Below are positions 25,042-33,550 of a stretch of 64,000 nucleotides of DNA, piece by piece. A program made the translations under genes and the position numbers. Positions within the stretch are counted from its first letter, which is position 1, and each line of letters starts with the position of its first letter. The notes beneath the pieces are model-generated. The model ran no database searches and had not been told where the DNA came from. It saw only the letters and a list, made by a program, of their open reading frames with translations. Source of the DNA: Actinomycetota bacterium (GTDB lineage: Bacteria > Actinomycetota > Actinomycetes > Mycobacteriales > Micromonosporaceae); NCBI GenBank assembly GCA_005885555.1, contig VAWN01000021.1, positions 3,884-67,883 on the forward strand, written 5' to 3'.

Positions 25042-27399
25042 CTACAGCTTGTCGATCGGGGCGTGGCGCAGGACGATCCACATCGTCTGGTCACCGAAGT
25101 CGATCTGCGCCTGAGCGCGCGCACCGGTGCCCTCCACGGCCAGTACCCGGCCGATGCCCCAGCGTTGATGGTTGACCCGGTCGCCGGGCGCCAGGCTCGG
25201 TACCTTCGCCAGTTCGCTCGCCATCGTCAAACCGGCCGCTCCGACACCGAGCCGGTCCGCGAGCTCGGCCGCCTTCGCCGAGTTGCTCCCGTACCCGCCG
25301 CGCCCGGCCCGGCCGCCGACCCCGCCGCCGGTGCCCGACCACGACGTGTATGCCGCCCCGGTGCGCTCCCAGCGCAGCAGGTCCTCGGGCAGCTCTTCGA
25401 GGAACCGCGACGCCGGGTTGTACTGCGGCTGCCCCCACGCCCCCCGGGTGACCGCGCGCGACAGGTACAGCCGGTGCTGCGCCCGGGTGATGCCGACGTA
25501 GGCGAGCCGGCGCTCCTCCTCCAGTTCCCGGTTGTCGCCCAGCGACCGCAGGTGTGGGAACACCCCGTCTTCCAGGCCGGTGAGGAACACCACGGGGAAC
25601 TCCAGACCCTTCGCGGTGTGCAGGGTCATCAACGTCACCACGCCGCGGTGGTCGGGGTCGTCGGACGGTACCTCGTCGGCGTCGGCCACCAGCGACACCT
25701 GCTCCAGGAAGCCCTGCAGGGTCGGCGGCTCGGTCGGCTCCTCGGACAGCGCGGCCAACGTCAGCGTCCGCTCGCTGTACTCCCGGGCGACGCTGACCAG
25801 TTCCTGCATGTTCTCCACCCGCCCGGCGTCCTGTGGGTCGAGGCTGTCCTCCAGCTCCGACAGGTATCCGGACCGTTGCAGCGCGACCTCCAGTACCTCC
25901 TCGGGCAGCGCCGTTTCGGCCAGCTCCGCCAGCCCGTCGAGCAGCGCGACGAAGTCGGCGATCGCGGACGCCGACCGGGCGGCGATACCCGGTGCCTCGC
26001 CGGCCCGGCGCAGCGCGGCGCTGAACGAGACTCTGTCCCTTGTGGACAGTGCCTCCACGCAGGCTTCGGCGCGGTCGCCGATCCCCCGCCGCGGCGTGTT
26101 GAGGATGCGCCGGATGCTGACCGTGTCGTCCGGGTTGGCCACCGCCCGCAGGTAGGCCAACGCGTCGCGGACCTCCTTGCGCTCGTAGAAGCGCACCCCG
26201 CCGACCACCTTGTACGGCAACCCGCTGCGGATGAACACCTCCTCGAACACCCGGGACTGCGCATTGGTGCGGTAGAACACGGCCACCTCGCCCGGCCGGG
26301 TCTCCCCGGCGTCGGTCAGCCGGGTGATCTCCCGGGCGACCCAGTCGGCCTCGGCATGCTCGGTGTCCGCCACGTATCCGACGATCTGCTCGCCGGCACC
26401 GGCGTCGCTCCACAGCCGCTTCGGCTTGCGCTCGGTGTTGCGGTCGATGACCGCGTTGGCGGCGTTGAGGATCGTCTGCGTGGACCGGTAGTTCTGCTCC
26501 AGCAGGATGGTGGTCGCGTTCGGGAAGTCGCGCTCGAACTCCAGGATGTTGCGGATGGTGGCGCCGCGGAAGGCGTAGATGGACTGGTCCGCGTCGCCGA
26601 CCACGCACAGCTCGCCGGTGTCGCCGACCAGTTCCTTCACCAGGACGTACTGCGCCTGGTTGGTGTCCTGGTACTCGTCGACCAGGACGTGCGTGAACCG
26701 CTGCCGGTACTTCTCGGCCACCGCGGGGAACGCCTGCAACAGGTGGACCGTGGTCATGATGAGGTCGTCGAAGTCCAGCGCCTGGGCCTCGCGCAGGCGG
26801 CGCTGGTACATCGTGTATGCCTCGGCGACCGTCCGCTCGATCGGCCCGCGCGCCCGCGCGGCGAAGGTCTCCGGGTCAACCAGCTCGTTCTTCAGGTTCG
26901 ACACCTGGGCGGCGAGCGAGCGGGGCGGGTACCGCTTCGGGTCGAGGTCGAGCTCGCGCGCGACCATCTGCATGAGCCGGCGCGAGTCGTCGGCGTCGTA
27001 GATGGAGAACGTCGACTTCAGCCCGGCGTGCTCGTGCTCGGCGCGCAGGATGCGCACGCACGCCGAGTGGAACGTGGACACCCACATGAACCGGGCCCGG
27101 TTGCCGACCAGCGTGGCGACCCGCTCCTTCATCTCGCCGGCCGCCTTGTTGGTGAACGTGATCGCGATGATCTGGTCGGGACGCACGTTGCGGGCGGCAA
27201 GCAGATAGGCGATCCGGTGGGTCAGCACCCGGGTCTTACCCGACCCGGCACCGGCCACGATCAGCAGCGGTGACCCGCTGTGGGTCACCGCCGCGCGTTG
27301 CGGCCCGTTGAGGCCGGACAGGAATCTCTCCGGGTCATTGCGCCGCTTGGGCGCCTCGTCGGACCGGGCGGCGGGGGGGATTTCTGAGACGGCAGCCAT
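25042..27399 (-). CDS. pcrA: ATP-dependent DNA helicase PcrA/UvrD
   Basis: A 785-residue SF1A 3'-5' helicase for repair and replication-fork maintenance. Walker A AGAGSGKTRVLTHR, motif II VDEYQDTNQAQY, motif III VGDADQSIYAFRGA, motif IV NYRST and motif V/VI LMTLHTAKGLEFPVVF and RRLAYVGITRA are all intact. The C-terminus has the tudor-like RNA-polymerase-binding part (LAPGDRVNHQRWGIGRVLAVEG). The ATG at 27399 is chosen; a longer frame exists to 27432. It ends 22 bp from the convergent LytM-like gene. Confidence 0.97.
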   Translation of the reverse strand: MAAVSEIPPAARSDEAPKRRNDPERFLSGLNGPQRAAVTHSGSPLLIVAGAGSGKTRVLTHRIAYLLAARNVRPDQIIAITFTNKAAGEMKERVATLVGNRARFMWVSTFHSACVRILRAEHEHAGLKSTFSIYDADDSRRLMQMVARELDLDPKRYPPRSLAAQVSNLKNELVDPETFAARARGPIERTVAEAYTMYQRRLREAQALDFDDLIMTTVHLLQAFPAVAEKYRQRFTHVLVDEYQDTNQAQYVLVKELVGDTGELCVVGDADQSIYAFRGATIRNILEFERDFPNATTILLEQNYRSTQTILNAANAVIDRNTERKPKRLWSDAGAGEQIVGYVADTEHAEADWVAREITRLTDAGETRPGEVAVFYRTNAQSRVFEEVFIRSGLPYKVVGGVRFYERKEVRDALAYLRAVANPDDTVSIRRILNTPRRGIGDRAEACVEALSTRDRVSFSAALRRAGEAPGIAARSASAIADFVALLDGLAELAETALPEEVLEVALQRSGYLSELEDSLDPQDAGRVENMQELVSVAREYSERTLTLAALSEEPTEPPTLQGFLEQVSLVADADEVPSDDPDHRGVVTLMTLHTAKGLEFPVVFLTGLEDGVFPHLRSLGDNRELEEERRLAYVGITRAQHRLYLSRAVTRGAWGQPQYNPASRFLEELPEDLLRWERTGAAYTSWSGTGGGVGGRAGRGGYGSNSAKAAELADRLGVGAAGLTMASELAKVPSLAPGDRVNHQRWGIGRVLAVEGTGARAQAQIDFGDQTMWIVLRHAPIDKL

Positions 27400-27488
27400 C
27401 GCGTGACCGAGTCTATGCCGACCCACCGACAAGACTCAGGCGGCGGGCCGGCGCGGTCCGCGCCGACGTCGCGCATAAGGTATCCGCC

Positions 27489-27854
27489 ATGCCGCCACGA
27501 TCCCTCGGTACCGCCGTCGCCGTCGCCGGGTTGCTGCTGGCGGCCTGGAGTCTGGTACCCGTCATCCGCAACCGGCCACCCGGCCGAAGCCACTTCATCG
27601 GGCTGATCCTCGTCCAGGCGCTCGTCGTCGCGGAGACCCTCGTCGCCGTCGGGCATCTGGCGGGCGGCGCGCACCCGCGCGAGTACGTGACGTTCATCGG
27701 GTACCTCGTCGCGCTGTTCATCCTCCTGCCGCTGGCCATGCTGCTGGCCCGGCTGGAACCGACCCGGTGGGGTGCGGTGATCGTGCTGATCGCCGCGCTG
27801 GTGGTACCGGTACTCGTGCTGCGGGTCAACCAGCTCTGGAGCGGCGGTGCCTGA
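27489..27854 (+). CDS. Small membrane protein, four predicted helices
   Basis: A 121-residue hydrophobic protein not recognised as a named family. Helices are visible at about 5-24 (LGTAVAVAGLLLAAWSLVPV), 34-57, 66-87 and 95-112. A short motif EYVTFIGYLVALFILLPLAM lies in the third. AAGG precedes the ATG. Its last codons overlap the start of the next membrane gene by 8 bp, so the two are coupled. Third-position G+C supports coding. Confidence 0.8.
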   Translation: MPPRSLGTAVAVAGLLLAAWSLVPVIRNRPPGRSHFIGLILVQALVVAETLVAVGHLAGGAHPREYVTFIGYLVALFILLPLAMLLARLEPTRWGAVIVLIAALVVPVLVLRVNQLWSGGA

Positions 27855-28281
27855 GCGAACCGCGATCAACACCGGACCCGGCCGGGTACTCGTCGGCGTC
27901 TACGGGCTGTTCGCGCTGTCGGCCACCGCGCGCGCGACGGTACAACTGGCGACCCAGTTCTCCCACGCGCCGCTCGCGTACCTGCTGTCCGCGCTCTCCG
28001 GTGTCATCTACATCGTGGCCACCGTCGCGCTCGCCCGCTCGTACCGTCGCCTCGCGCTCGCCTGCTGCACGGTCGAGCTGATCGGGGTACTGGTCATCGG
28101 CACCGCCAGCCTCGTCTACCCGGCCGCCTTCCCGAAGGCCACGGTGTGGTCGGTGTACGGCATCGGGTACGGCTTCGTGCCGCTGATCCTGCCGGTCCTC
28201 GGCCTGCTGTGGCTGAGCCGCTCGGGAACAAGCCGGTCGGGAACAAGCCGGTCGGGACGCGGCCGGACGGGACAGGCTTGA
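27847..28281 (+). CDS. Small membrane protein with repetitive C-terminus
   Basis: A 144-residue protein from a GTG at 27847 inside the preceding gene. Four hydrophobic segments (for example VLVGVYGLFALSATAR and YLLSALSGVIYIVATVALA) are followed by an Arg/Ser/Gly tail in which RSGTS is repeated, caused by a 15-bp tandem repeat at about 28222-28254. Function unknown. Together with the previous gene it could form a small membrane complex; this is inference from the overlap only. Confidence 0.8.
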   Translation: MPERTAINTGPGRVLVGVYGLFALSATARATVQLATQFSHAPLAYLLSALSGVIYIVATVALARSYRRLALACCTVELIGVLVIGTASLVYPAAFPKATVWSVYGIGYGFVPLILPVLGLLWLSRSGTSRSGTSRSGRGRTGQA

Positions 28282-28308
28282 CGCACCCTGGCACCGGGAT
28301 GGCATACT
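28278..28308 (+). promoter_or_regulatory. Promoter of the chorismate mutase leader transcript
   Basis: TTGACG at 28278-28283 and CATACT at 28303-28308 (19-bp spacer, or GCATAC with 18) resemble a housekeeping promoter. Seven bases after the -10 lies the GTG at 28316, which would then be the first transcribed codon. Confidence 0.55.
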
Positions 28309-28315
28309 CGTGAGC

Positions 28316-28381
28316 GTGATCCATCAGGTGCGATTTTTTTACTACGGCTCCGGGAGTCCGGCAGCCGTAGGTCGCGCCTGA
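28316..28381 (+). CDS. Aromatic-amino-acid leader peptide (Phe-Phe-Tyr-Tyr)
   Basis: A 21-codon reading frame, GTG at 28316 to TGA at 28379-28381, reads M-I-H-Q-V-R-F-F-Y-Y-G-S-G and so on to ...V-G-R-A. TTT TTT TAC TAC lies at 28334-28345; TTT is otherwise very rare in this DNA. Directly downstream are a stem-loop with arms CTACGGCT (28342-28349) and AGCCGTAG (28363-28370), then a terminator hairpin at 28398-28424, then the chorismate mutase gene. This is the classical layout of ribosome-mediated attenuation: stalling at Phe/Tyr codons would prevent the first stem and change downstream pairing. The likely start is leaderless; an upstream in-frame GTG at 28310 is possible. Confidence 0.85.
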   Translation: MIHQVRFFYYGSGSPAAVGRA

Positions 28382-28397
28382 ACCAAAGACCTGCGAA

Positions 28398-28424
28398 CGC
28401 CCCGGGCTCCACGAGCCCGGGGCG
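28398..28424 (+). terminator. Attenuator hairpin before chorismate mutase
   Basis: The arms CGCCCCGGGCT (28398-28408) and AGCCCGGGGCG (28414-28424) are perfect complements around CCACG, followed by TTT. A smaller competing stem pairs AGGTC (28369-28373) with GACCT (28388-28392). The position between leader peptide and structural gene indicates conditional termination. Confidence 0.8.
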
Positions 28425-28475
28425 TTTCCATGCTCCCGGGCGAACGGACCCGACCGACCCGAAGGAGCACCTAAA

Positions 28476-28817
28476 ATGAATGGCACGATGGTGAGCGACT
28501 CTCCCTCCGCGGCACCGAGCACCGACACGGCACCGGGCACCGACACGGCGCCGATCACCGACACCGCAGACGATCCGCAGGCCCGAATCGCGGCCCTCCG
28601 CGCCCGGCTGGACGAGATCGACGCCAGCCTGATCCAGCTGTGGCAGGAGCGCGCCGCCATCTCCCGCGAGGTCGGGGTGACCCGCGTCGCCTCCGGAGGC
28701 ACCCGGCTGGTGCTGTCCCGCGAACGGGAGATCCTCGACCGGTTCCGCACCGCGCTCGGCGCCGACGGTACCCAACTGGCCCTGCTGGTCCTGCGCGCCG
28801 GACGCGGACCGCTGTGA
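28476..28817 (+). CDS. Chorismate mutase, AroQ type
   Basis: Converts chorismate to prephenate, the branch to phenylalanine and tyrosine. Of 113 residues, the first 30 are a Thr/Asp/Ala/Pro-rich linker with TDTAP repeats. The rest is the all-helical AroQ domain: IAALRARLDEIDASLIQLWQERAAISREVG, with the R...LDEID core and a second REREILDRFR helix. GGAG precedes the ATG at 28476 by 8 bases. Regulated by the upstream Phe/Tyr leader peptide and hairpin. Fourteen bp separate it from the PIG-L gene. Confidence 0.92.
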   Translation: MNGTMVSDSPSAAPSTDTAPGTDTAPITDTADDPQARIAALRARLDEIDASLIQLWQERAAISREVGVTRVASGGTRLVLSREREILDRFRTALGADGTQLALLVLRAGRGPL

Positions 28818-28830
28818 CCCGGGAGAAGTT

Positions 28831-29567
28831 GTGAGCTTTCCGCCGTCGGTCGAGCCGCTGCCGGACGTCGAGCGGGTACTCGTGGTCGTCGCGCACCCGG
28901 ACGACGTCGACTTCGGCGCCGCCGGTACCGTCGCCCGCTGGGTCGACGAGGGCCTCGACGTCGCCTACCTGATCGTCACCCGGGGCGACGCGGGCGGGTT
29001 CGACGACACCCCGCGCGACCGGATGCCGGTGCTGCGCGAGGCCGAGCAGCGCGCCGCCGCCAAGGCCGTCGGCGTCGAGCAGGTGGACTTCCTCGACGGG
29101 TACCGTGACGGCACCCTGACCCCATCGCTGGACCTGCGCCGCGACATCACCCGGGCGATCCGTCGATATCGACCCGACCGGATCCTCACCAGTTCCCCGA
29201 TCCGCCGCTGGGACCGGATCGCCGGCCCCGGCCACCCCGACCACCTCGCCGTCGGTGAGGCCACCACGTGCGCGATCTATCCGGACGCGCGCAACCCGTT
29301 CGCCTTCCCGAGCTGCTGCGCGAGGAAGGGCTGCAGCCGTGGGTGGTCCGCGAGGTCTGGTACCAGGGCGGTCCGAACCCCGACCACGCCGTCGACGTGA
29401 CCGCCACCTATCCCCGCAAGCTCGCCGCCCTCGCCGCGCACGTGACGCAGACCTCGCACGAAGACGTGGACGCGCGGATGCGGCCGGTGTTCGAGCTCAA
29501 CGCCCGCCGGGCCGGCCTGCCCGAGGGCTCCCTGGCCGAGGCCTTCACCGTCCTGCGTACCGGTTAG
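28831..29567 (+). CDS. PIG-L family deacetylase, apparent -1 frameshift
   Basis: The GTG at 28831 opens a zinc-dependent LmbE/PIG-L deacetylase (MshB, BshB and similar act on N-acetylglucosaminyl groups). The AHPDDVDFGAAG metal motif is at about residues 21-32, VTRGDAGG follows, and the third ligand lies in GPGHPDHLAVG. After NPFAFP the frame is lost at about 29307-29310 (TTCCCG-AGCTG). The expected continuation ELLREEGLQPWVVREVWYQGG runs to the TGA-side stop at 29567 in the next frame. One inserted base would restore a 245-residue protein. Either a broken gene or a sequence error; the downstream half keeps strong coding bias. Confidence 0.88.
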
Positions 29568-30214
29568 ACCAGTCGCCGGTCCGCCGCCCACCTCGACAGC
29601 TCGTACCGGTTGGACATCTGCAGCTTGCGCAGCACGTTGGAGACGTGCGTCTCGACCGTCTTGATCGAGATGAACAGCTCCTTGGCGATCTCCTTGTAGG
29701 CGTACCCGCGCGCCAGCAGCCGCAGCACCTCGCGCTCCCGGTTGGTCAGCTGGTCCAGTTCCGGATCGGCCACCGGCGTGTCCGGCCGGGCGGCGAACGC
29801 GTCGAGCACGAACCCGGCCAGCCGCGGGCTGAACACCGCATCCCCGTCGGCGACCCGGCGGATCGCGTCGACCAGGTCCTCCGGCGCGATGGTCTTCGTC
29901 ACGTACCCGCGGGCTCCGGCCCGGATCAGCCCGATCACGTCCTCGGCCGCGTCGGACACCGACAGCGCCAGGAACCGGACCTGTGGATGCGACTTGCGCA
30001 CCGACTCCAGGACCGCCCGGCCGCCGCCGTCGGGCATGTGCACGTCCAGCAGTACCACGTCGGGCTGGGTCGCCGCGATCGCGGTGACCGCCTGCCCCAC
30101 CGAGCTGGCCTCACCGACCACGTCGACGTACGCGCCCAGTTCGGCGCGCACCCCGGCGCGGAACATCGCGTGGTCGTCGACGAGAAACACCCGCAGTCGG
30201 GCTTGCTCATCCAT
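29564..30214 (-). CDS. LuxR-family (NarL/LiaR-type) response regulator
   Basis: The 216 residues contain a receiver domain with acidic pair DDH, phosphoacceptor in VVLLDVHMPDG and lysine in YVTKTIAPEDL, then a LuxR helix-turn-helix: LTNREREVLRLLARGYAYKEIAKELFISIKTVETHVSNVLRKL. The ATG at 30214 (MDEQARLRVFLVDD) is chosen; the longer open frame upstream is tandem repeat DNA. It lies downstream of the PspC-histidine kinase gene, its evident partner. Its 3' end overlaps the convergent PIG-L gene by 4 bp. Confidence 0.94.
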   Translation of the reverse strand: MDEQARLRVFLVDDHAMFRAGVRAELGAYVDVVGEASSVGQAVTAIAATQPDVVLLDVHMPDGGGRAVLESVRKSHPQVRFLALSVSDAAEDVIGLIRAGARGYVTKTIAPEDLVDAIRRVADGDAVFSPRLAGFVLDAFAARPDTPVADPELDQLTNREREVLRLLARGYAYKEIAKELFISIKTVETHVSNVLRKLQMSNRYELSRWAADRRLV

Positions 30215-30231
30215 GGCGTTCTCTTCCTTCC

Positions 30232-30424
30232 GCATTTCCCGGGTCGCTTCGCGAAGCGCTCTGGTACGCCGCCTTCCCTCGTCGCTACGCTCCTCAGTCC
30301 AGGCGCCGCCGCGCTTCGCTGCGCTCGGCATTTCCCGGGTCGCTTCGCGAAGCGCTCTGGTACGCCGCCTTCCCTCGTCGCTACGCTCCTCAGTCCAGGC
30401 GCCGCCGCGCTTCGCTGCGCTCGG
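30232..30424. repeat. Two tandem copies of a 96-bp repeat between kinase and regulator
   Basis: A unit beginning CATTTCCCGGGTCGCTTCG and ending CTTCGCTGCGCTCGG occurs twice with a 96-bp period (about 30233-30328 and 30329-30424). The second copy contains the last codons and stop of the kinase gene (stop at 30390). Inner parts (GCGCCTGGACTGAGGAGCG on the reverse strand) match the repeat family at 54091-54345 in imperfect form. Confidence 0.9.
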
Positions 30425-31631
30425 TCGGCATGCTCAGGCGTACCTCGGTGCCGCTGTCCGGTTCGCTGCGGATCTCCGCCGTACCGCCGTGCCGCTCCAT
30501 CCGGCCCATGATCGAGCCACGTACCCCGTGCCGGTCCGGCCCGACCTCGGCCGGGTCGAACCCGACCCCGCGGTCGCGGACGAACACGCTCACCGCCTCC
30601 GCCTCCACCTCGGCGTACAACGACACCGACGTCACCTTCGCATGCCGGGCGGCGTTGACCAGTGCTTCCCGGGCGGCGGCCACCAGCGCCGCGACCCGGT
30701 CATTGACGTCGATGTCACCGACCACCACCGACTCGACCACGATCGCGTAGGTGTCCTCGACCTCGGCGACGACCTCCTCGACCGCGGCGCTGAACCGCTC
30801 GGTCGGCGAGGCGGTCGGCTTGTACAGCCAGTTGCGCAGGGTGCGTTCCTGGCCGCGGGCGAGCCGGACCACCTCTTTCGGTTCGGCCGCCTTCCGCTGG
30901 ATCAGCGCCAGCGTGTGCAGTACCTGGTCGTGCACCATCGCGGCGATCTCGGCCCGCTCCTGCTCGCGGATGCGGCCGATCCGCTCGGCGCGCAACTGGC
31001 CGAACGTCCGCCACAGCAGCGGCGCGATCACCAGCGCCACGCCGGCCAGCGCGACCAGGGCGTACAGCAGGCCGCCGAGCAGCACCGCGAACCCGACGCC
31101 GGAGTTCGGCCCGACGACCAGCGCGATGCCGATCACGCCGACGATCACGCAGGCACCGCCGCCGACGATGCGCAGCAGGAAGCTGCGCCGGTCGGTCTCG
31201 TCGACCACGGCACCGAGCCAGGGCGCGTTCGGGATCGCGGTGGTCCAGCGGCGCCGCCGCACGGGGTCGGCCAGGTGCCAGATGATGCCCGCGCCGATGG
31301 CGATGACCGCGATCAGCCAGCCGATCGCGCCGGCGCCGCCGCCGCCGAGCCCGGCCAACTGCTGCACCAGCAGTACCCCGAAGGCCAGCGCGAAGTACGC
31401 CAGCAGCTGCTTCTTGTCGCGGCGGGCCAGCAGGGCGCCCGGGGGCAGCCGCAGCACCGCCCAGAAGACGGCGTACAGCAGCGCGCCGAGTCCGCTGAAC
31501 GGCAGCAGCGCGATGAACGAGAGCCGTACCGCGAACGGGGACAGCCCGAGATGCCCGGCGATACCCGAAGCGACACCGGCGACCAGGCGGTTGCCCGGGT
31601 CGCGGTACAGGCGGCGCACGGGTACGGTCAA
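30390..31631 (-). CDS. PspC-domain sensor histidine kinase
   Basis: About 413 residues from a TTG at 31631, chosen because GAAGGAAG lies 5 bases before; a GTG at 31619 and longer starts are possible. An N-terminal PspC domain (LYRDPGNRLVAGVASGIAGHLGLSPFAVRLSFIALLPF) is followed by four to five more membrane segments. Then come a HisKA_3 dimerisation helix with the phospho-histidine in AAMVHDQVLHTLALIQ and a HATPase domain (VNAARHAKVTSV, DRGVGFDP, GRMERHGGTAEI). Membrane sensor for the LuxR-type regulator downstream. A GTGACG-N7-CGTCAC inverted repeat (31660-31678) lies in front of it. Confidence 0.93.
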   Translation of the reverse strand: MTVPVRRLYRDPGNRLVAGVASGIAGHLGLSPFAVRLSFIALLPFSGLGALLYAVFWAVLRLPPGALLARRDKKQLLAYFALAFGVLLVQQLAGLGGGGAGAIGWLIAVIAIGAGIIWHLADPVRRRRWTTAIPNAPWLGAVVDETDRRSFLLRIVGGGACVIVGVIGIALVVGPNSGVGFAVLLGGLLYALVALAGVALVIAPLLWRTFGQLRAERIGRIREQERAEIAAMVHDQVLHTLALIQRKAAEPKEVVRLARGQERTLRNWLYKPTASPTERFSAAVEEVVAEVEDTYAIVVESVVVGDIDVNDRVAALVAAAREALVNAARHAKVTSVSLYAEVEAEAVSVFVRDRGVGFDPAEVGPDRHGVRGSIMGRMERHGGTAEIRSEPDSGTEVRLSMPTERSEARRRLD

Positions 31632-31786
31632 CGGGCTTCCTTCGGTGCTGGTCGGACGGGTGACGCTCCGATCGTCACACGCTACGACGGTCCCGACCAC
31701 GGGGACGACCCGGACATCCGTCCCCAGGAACTCAGGGTCGCGTCAGGGTCGGCTCCCGAGGTATCTCAGCGGCCGGCCGGGCAACC

Positions 31787-33247
31787 ATGTACCCCATGAG
31801 CGAGGAGAAGCCCGATGACGCCACGGCGCACCTGCCCGGCAACGAGCCGACGGAGCGGGTACCGCCGTCGGACACCGACGACTACGAGCGGCCGGCGGCC
31901 CCGCCACCGGGCGCCGAGCCACCGCCGGCAGCCCCGCCTCCGCCGCCGGGGGCCGTCCCGCCGTTCGGTGGCGCCGGGTTCGGTGGCGCCGGGTTCCCGC
32001 CGCCGGGCGGCTTCCCGCCGCCCCCGCCGGGCACCTCCGGCTGGGCCACCCGCTACGGCCTGGTCCGCCCGACCCGCGGCCGGGTACTCGCCGGCGTCTG
32101 CGCCGCCATCGCCCGGGCCACCAACACCGACCCGGTGCTGTGGCGGGTGCTGTTCGCCGTGCTGACCCTGGCCGGCGGCGTGAGCATCATCTTCTACCTC
32201 GCCGGCTGGCTGCTCATCCCGTCCGAGGGCGACACCGGTTCGCCGCTGGAGGCGCTGGTCGGGCGGGGCCGGTCACGCACCAACCCGATCATCGTGGTGA
32301 TCGTGGGGATCATCACGGCGCTGAGCATCGGCTCGTTCCTGTTCGGCCAGAACCACGCCTGGGTGGTCATCGGCGGCCTCGTCGTGGCCGCGATCATCCT
32401 GGCGAACCGGAACGGCTCGCGGTCGCGGCCGCCGGTACCGCCGCCGTACCCGACCCCGCCGCCGCCCGTACCGCCGAGTGAGGTACCGCCGACCATGTCC
32501 TTCACCGCCGCACCGCCACCGGCCGCCGACCCGACCAGCGGCAGCACCGGGTACCGCGCGCCGTTCGCGCCGTACGGTCCGTACGCGAGCAGCCCGTACC
32601 CGTACCCTGGGCTCGGCGTGCCGCCGCCACCTCCCCCGCCGCCGGTCAAGCCGCCCCGCGAACCGTCCCGGCTCGGCCGGCTGACGCTCTCGCTGGCACT
32701 GCTGTCCGACGTCATCGACCACGGCCGGGTACCGTTCGCCGCCTACGTCGCCGCCGCCCTCGCCGCGACCGGCGCCGGCCTGGTGATCGGCGCCTGGTTC
32801 GGTCGCGCCCGCGGGCTCATCGCGCTGGGTGCGGTGCTCTCGGTGGTCCTGTTCGCCAGCGGCCTCGTCGGTGACCTGGGCCACCTGCACGGTACCGCCG
32901 GCGACGTCACCTACACGCCGGCCACCATGGCCGAGCTGTCCGACAACTACGCACACAGCGTCGGCAACGTCGACCTGGATCTCACCCAGCTCACCTTCGA
33001 CGGGCTGAACAAGCACGTCAGCGCGTCGGTCAACGCGGGCAACCTGCACGTACACCTGCCGTCGAAGGTCGACGTCGTGGTACACGCGAAGATCAACGTG
33101 GGTAACGCGGACGTGTTCAGCTCGCACTGGGACGGCATCAACAACCCCGAGCACACCGTGACCGACAACGACACCGACGGCCCCGGGGGCGGGCAGCTCA
33201 CGCTCGACCTGAACGTCAAGGCCGGCAACCTGGAGGTATCGCGATGA
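31787..33247 (+). CDS. PspC-domain membrane protein with LiaF-like (toastrack) C-terminus
   Basis: 486 residues (ATG at 31787; the ATG at 31796 is equally possible, no clear ribosome site). A Pro/Gly-rich cytoplasmic tail, with PFGGAGFGGAGFPPPGG repeats, precedes a PspC domain (LVRPTRGRVLAGVCAAIARATNTDPVLWRVLFAVLT, about 88-125). Further helices and a second Pro-rich loop follow, then a beta-rich C-terminal domain (VNVDLDLTQLTFDG, AGNLHVHLPSKVDVVVHAKINVGN) typical of LiaF/toastrack proteins. It is divergent from the PspC kinase; families of this kind respond to cell-envelope stress and restrain the kinase. Confidence 0.88.
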   Translation: MYPMSEEKPDDATAHLPGNEPTERVPPSDTDDYERPAAPPPGAEPPPAAPPPPPGAVPPFGGAGFGGAGFPPPGGFPPPPPGTSGWATRYGLVRPTRGRVLAGVCAAIARATNTDPVLWRVLFAVLTLAGGVSIIFYLAGWLLIPSEGDTGSPLEALVGRGRSRTNPIIVVIVGIITALSIGSFLFGQNHAWVVIGGLVVAAIILANRNGSRSRPPVPPPYPTPPPPVPPSEVPPTMSFTAAPPPAADPTSGSTGYRAPFAPYGPYASSPYPYPGLGVPPPPPPPPVKPPREPSRLGRLTLSLALLSDVIDHGRVPFAAYVAAALAATGAGLVIGAWFGRARGLIALGAVLSVVLFASGLVGDLGHLHGTAGDVTYTPATMAELSDNYAHSVGNVDLDLTQLTFDGLNKHVSASVNAGNLHVHLPSKVDVVVHAKINVGNADVFSSHWDGINNPEHTVTDNDTDGPGGGQLTLDLNVKAGNLEVSR

Positions 33248-33480
33248 AGCCGCACCGTCTCGACGCCGTCTCCCTCGCTTTCGGCGCGGTCTTCCTGCTC
33301 ATCGCCGGCTGGTGGCTGATCGGCCAGCGCATCGACCTGGGTCTGCCGCAGCTGGGCTGGCTGGTCGCCCTCGGACTGATCGGACTGGGCGCGCTCGGCC
33401 TGATCGGCGCGCTGCGCACCCGCCAGCCCGCCCGCAGCAGCACCCCGGACCAGCCGCCGGCCTGGCCCGACGAAGACTGA
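33244..33480 (+). CDS. Small two-helix membrane protein
   Basis: A 78-residue protein whose ATG overlaps the stop of the preceding PspC gene by 4 bp. Two hydrophobic helices (LAFGAVFLLIAGWWLIG and LGWLVALGLIGLGALGLIGAL) and a short acidic tail are seen. No named domain is recognised; the overlap ties it to the PspC/LiaF-like protein. Confidence 0.85.
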   Translation: MKPHRLDAVSLAFGAVFLLIAGWWLIGQRIDLGLPQLGWLVALGLIGLGALGLIGALRTRQPARSSTPDQPPAWPDED

Positions 33481-33550
33481 GACCTCGGCGCCCGCTCCGC
33501 CCGCGCCTCCTCCGGCGCAGGCCGGCAACAGGCGCACCTATGCTGGCCAC

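Noticed and set aside
28310-28475. T-box leader for the chorismate mutase gene
   Set aside because: No T-box sequence (TGGNACCGCG type) is present; the codon content and terminator fit a leader-peptide attenuator better.
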